From the NCBI RefSeq assembly GCF_014199945.1, contig NZ_JACHOR010000002.1, forward strand, positions 62,001 through 126,000: 64,000 nucleotides of DNA. Reading direction: 5' to 3'. A model generated the notes under the pieces. It saw nothing but the letters and a program-made list of their open reading frames with translations. It ran no database searches and was not told the DNA's origin. This stretch comes from Brevundimonas variabilis. GTDB taxonomy: Bacteria > Pseudomonadota > Alphaproteobacteria > Caulobacterales > Caulobacteraceae. This document shows, piece by piece, positions 63,115-64,000 of this stretch (its first letter is position 1; each line of letters begins with the position of its first letter). The position numbers and the translations under genes are program-made.

Positions 63115-63224
63115 TCCCCGCGAAAGCGGGGACCCAATTGTTTCGCGACGTGGTCCTGGACCGGCAACGCGACCTATCGCCACCATTGATCGCCCAAAGC
63201 ACTGGGTCCCCGCTTTCGCGGGGA
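63115..63224. repeat. REP-like pair of palindromic units between tyrS and bcp
   Basis: Two 22-nt arms (63115-63136 and 63203-63224) are perfect inverted repeats of each other. Each arm contains its own hairpin, TCCCCGC-GAAA-GCGGGGA, followed by CCCA or preceded by TGGG. The spacer is 66 nt. This organisation, a pair of inverted GC-rich palindromes, resembles REP/BIME-type intergenic elements. Confidence 0.75.
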
Positions 63225-63238
63225 TGAGCGGATCGGGA

Positions 63239-64000
63239 TCAGATCGGTCTCACGAGTTTCGACGTCTTCTTGCCCTTCTGGACGAGGAAGGCACCGTGGG
63301 CAGGGTCGATGTCGCCGCGCACATAGAGTTCCGAACCGGTGACCTTCTGGCCATTGATGCGGATCTCTCCGTTGGCGATCGACTTGTTGGCATCCTTGAA
63401 GGACGAGATGCCCGCGGCCTTGACGAGGGCGGCGGCCGAAAGGGCTTGGGCGGCATCGTCCCAGACATGGTCGATCATCTCGAGAGGCTGGGCCTCGCCA
63501 CGGTCGAACTGCGCCTCTGACTTCTGACGCGCCTGTGCGGCGGCCTCGGCGCCGTGGAGCAGGGTCGTGGCGGCGTCGGCGAGCGCCTTCTTGGCGTCGT
63601 TGATGCCCGCTCCCTCGAGGGCTTCGTATCCGGCGATCTGGTCCAGCGGCAGGTCGGTAAACAGGCGCATGAATTTGCCAACGTCGCCGTCCTCGGCATT
63701 GCGCCAGAACTGCCAGTAGTCGAACGGGCTGAGCTGCTCAGCGTTCAGCCAGACCGCGCCCTGGGCGGTCTTGCCCATCTTGCCGCCGGACGCCGTGGTC
63801 AGCAGCGGTGTCGTCAGGCCGAAGGCTGCCTTCTGGTCCACACGGCGGACCAGATCGACGCCGGAAACAATATTGCCCCATTGGTCCGACCCGCCCATCT
63901 GCAGGGTGACGTTGTGGCGGCGGTTCAGCTCGAGGAAGTCCACCGACTGCATCAGCATGTAGTTGAACTCGAGGAAGGTCATCGGCTGTTCGCGTTCCAG
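63239..64000 (-). CDS. tyrS: Tyrosyl-tRNA synthetase, 3' part (5' end outside the window)
   Basis: The C-terminal part, about 253 residues, of a class I TyrRS. The frame is open to the right edge (LEREQPMTFLEF). Visible motifs are LQMGGSDQWGNIVSG, the tyrosine-binding part, and the KMSKS-equivalent KMGKT in ASGGKMGKTAQGAVWL. The C-terminal S4 RNA-binding domain begins near KAAGISSFKDANKSIANGEI. The gene is complete at its 3' end. Confidence 0.96.
   Translation of the reverse strand: MEREQPMTFLEFNYMLMQSVDFLELNRRHNVTLQMGGSDQWGNIVSGVDLVRRVDQKAAFGLTTPLLTTASGGKMGKTAQGAVWLNAEQLSPFDYWQFWRNAEDGDVGKFMRLFTDLPLDQIAGYEALEGAGINDAKKALADAATTLLHGAEAAAQARQKSEAQFDRGEAQPLEMIDHVWDDAAQALSAAALVKAAGISSFKDANKSIANGEIRINGQKVTGSELYVRGDIDPAHGAFLVQKGKKTSKLVRPI

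Overview
This window reads as chromosomal sequence of a high-GC alphaproteobacterium of the order Caulobacterales, most probably Brevundimonas or a close relative. The basis is the combined presence of the polar organiser PopZ next to a TolC-type outer-membrane protein, the DUF2312 nucleoid protein GapR, a bactofilin, an RNase E with an acidic insert and a C-terminal GWW tail, and the order rne-amiC-mrcA-prfB-bactofilin, which matches what I remember of Caulobacter crescentus. No phage, insertion sequence, CRISPR array or rRNA was seen. Nearly all of the window is compact housekeeping DNA with many 1-20 nt gene overlaps.

Layout. 1-4.3 kb: a molybdenum-cofactor operon (moaA-moaD-moaE-moaB-moaC-moeA, minus strand) directly downstream of tRNA-Asn. 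4.2-12.4 kb: an RNA methyltransferase, an unusual regulator with two helix-turn-helix segments divergent from a GAF histidine kinase, two tandem paralogous chemoreceptors and an AT-rich gene-free stretch. 12.4-19.2 kb: tRNA-Cys, a degenerate PCMT-like protein, tolC, popZ, valS, tlyA. 19.3-32.7 kb: a glycine-zipper protein, a 5-methyluridine-type RNA methyltransferase, fumC, queF, a DUF817 membrane protein, nitroreductase, pepP, aldo/keto reductase, ligA, an M28 lipoprotein peptidase, an isoprenylcysteine-methyltransferase-like membrane protein and a small lipoprotein. 32.7-45.6 kb: cyclophilin, rlmE, an ECF42-type sigma/YCII pair, DUF2164, an ABC-F ATPase, ndk, purMN, rnd, a small membrane protein, a pseudouridine synthase, a sulfurtransferase divergent from an iron-sulfur photolyase/cryptochrome. 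45.6-53.8 kb: lytic transglycosylase, a second and structurally odd tRNA-Cys, rpmJ, gapR, a heme-binding-like (GlcG/HbpS) protein, a DUF938 methyltransferase, GTP-dependent PEP carboxykinase, and a periplasmic DsbA-like/BepA-like pair. 53.8-64 kb: rne, amiC, mrcA, prfB (programmed frameshift), bactofilin, bcp and the 3' part of tyrS.

Functional themes are cofactor and nucleotide synthesis, RNA modification and decay, cell-envelope growth (MltB-like, AmiC, PBP1A, bactofilin, BepA-like) and cell-cycle or chromosome organisation (PopZ, GapR).

The observation I rate highest is a tRNA-like gene at 47033-47109. It keeps every conserved tRNA nucleotide and the Cys discriminator U73, but it has an 8-nt anticodon loop and a 13-bp acceptor/T branch, and its arms differ from the normal tRNA-Cys at 12435-12508 while remaining fully paired. 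Next to it, a strong promoter is followed by a terminator-like hairpin inside the rpmJ leader. All statements are from reading the sequence; no searches were run.
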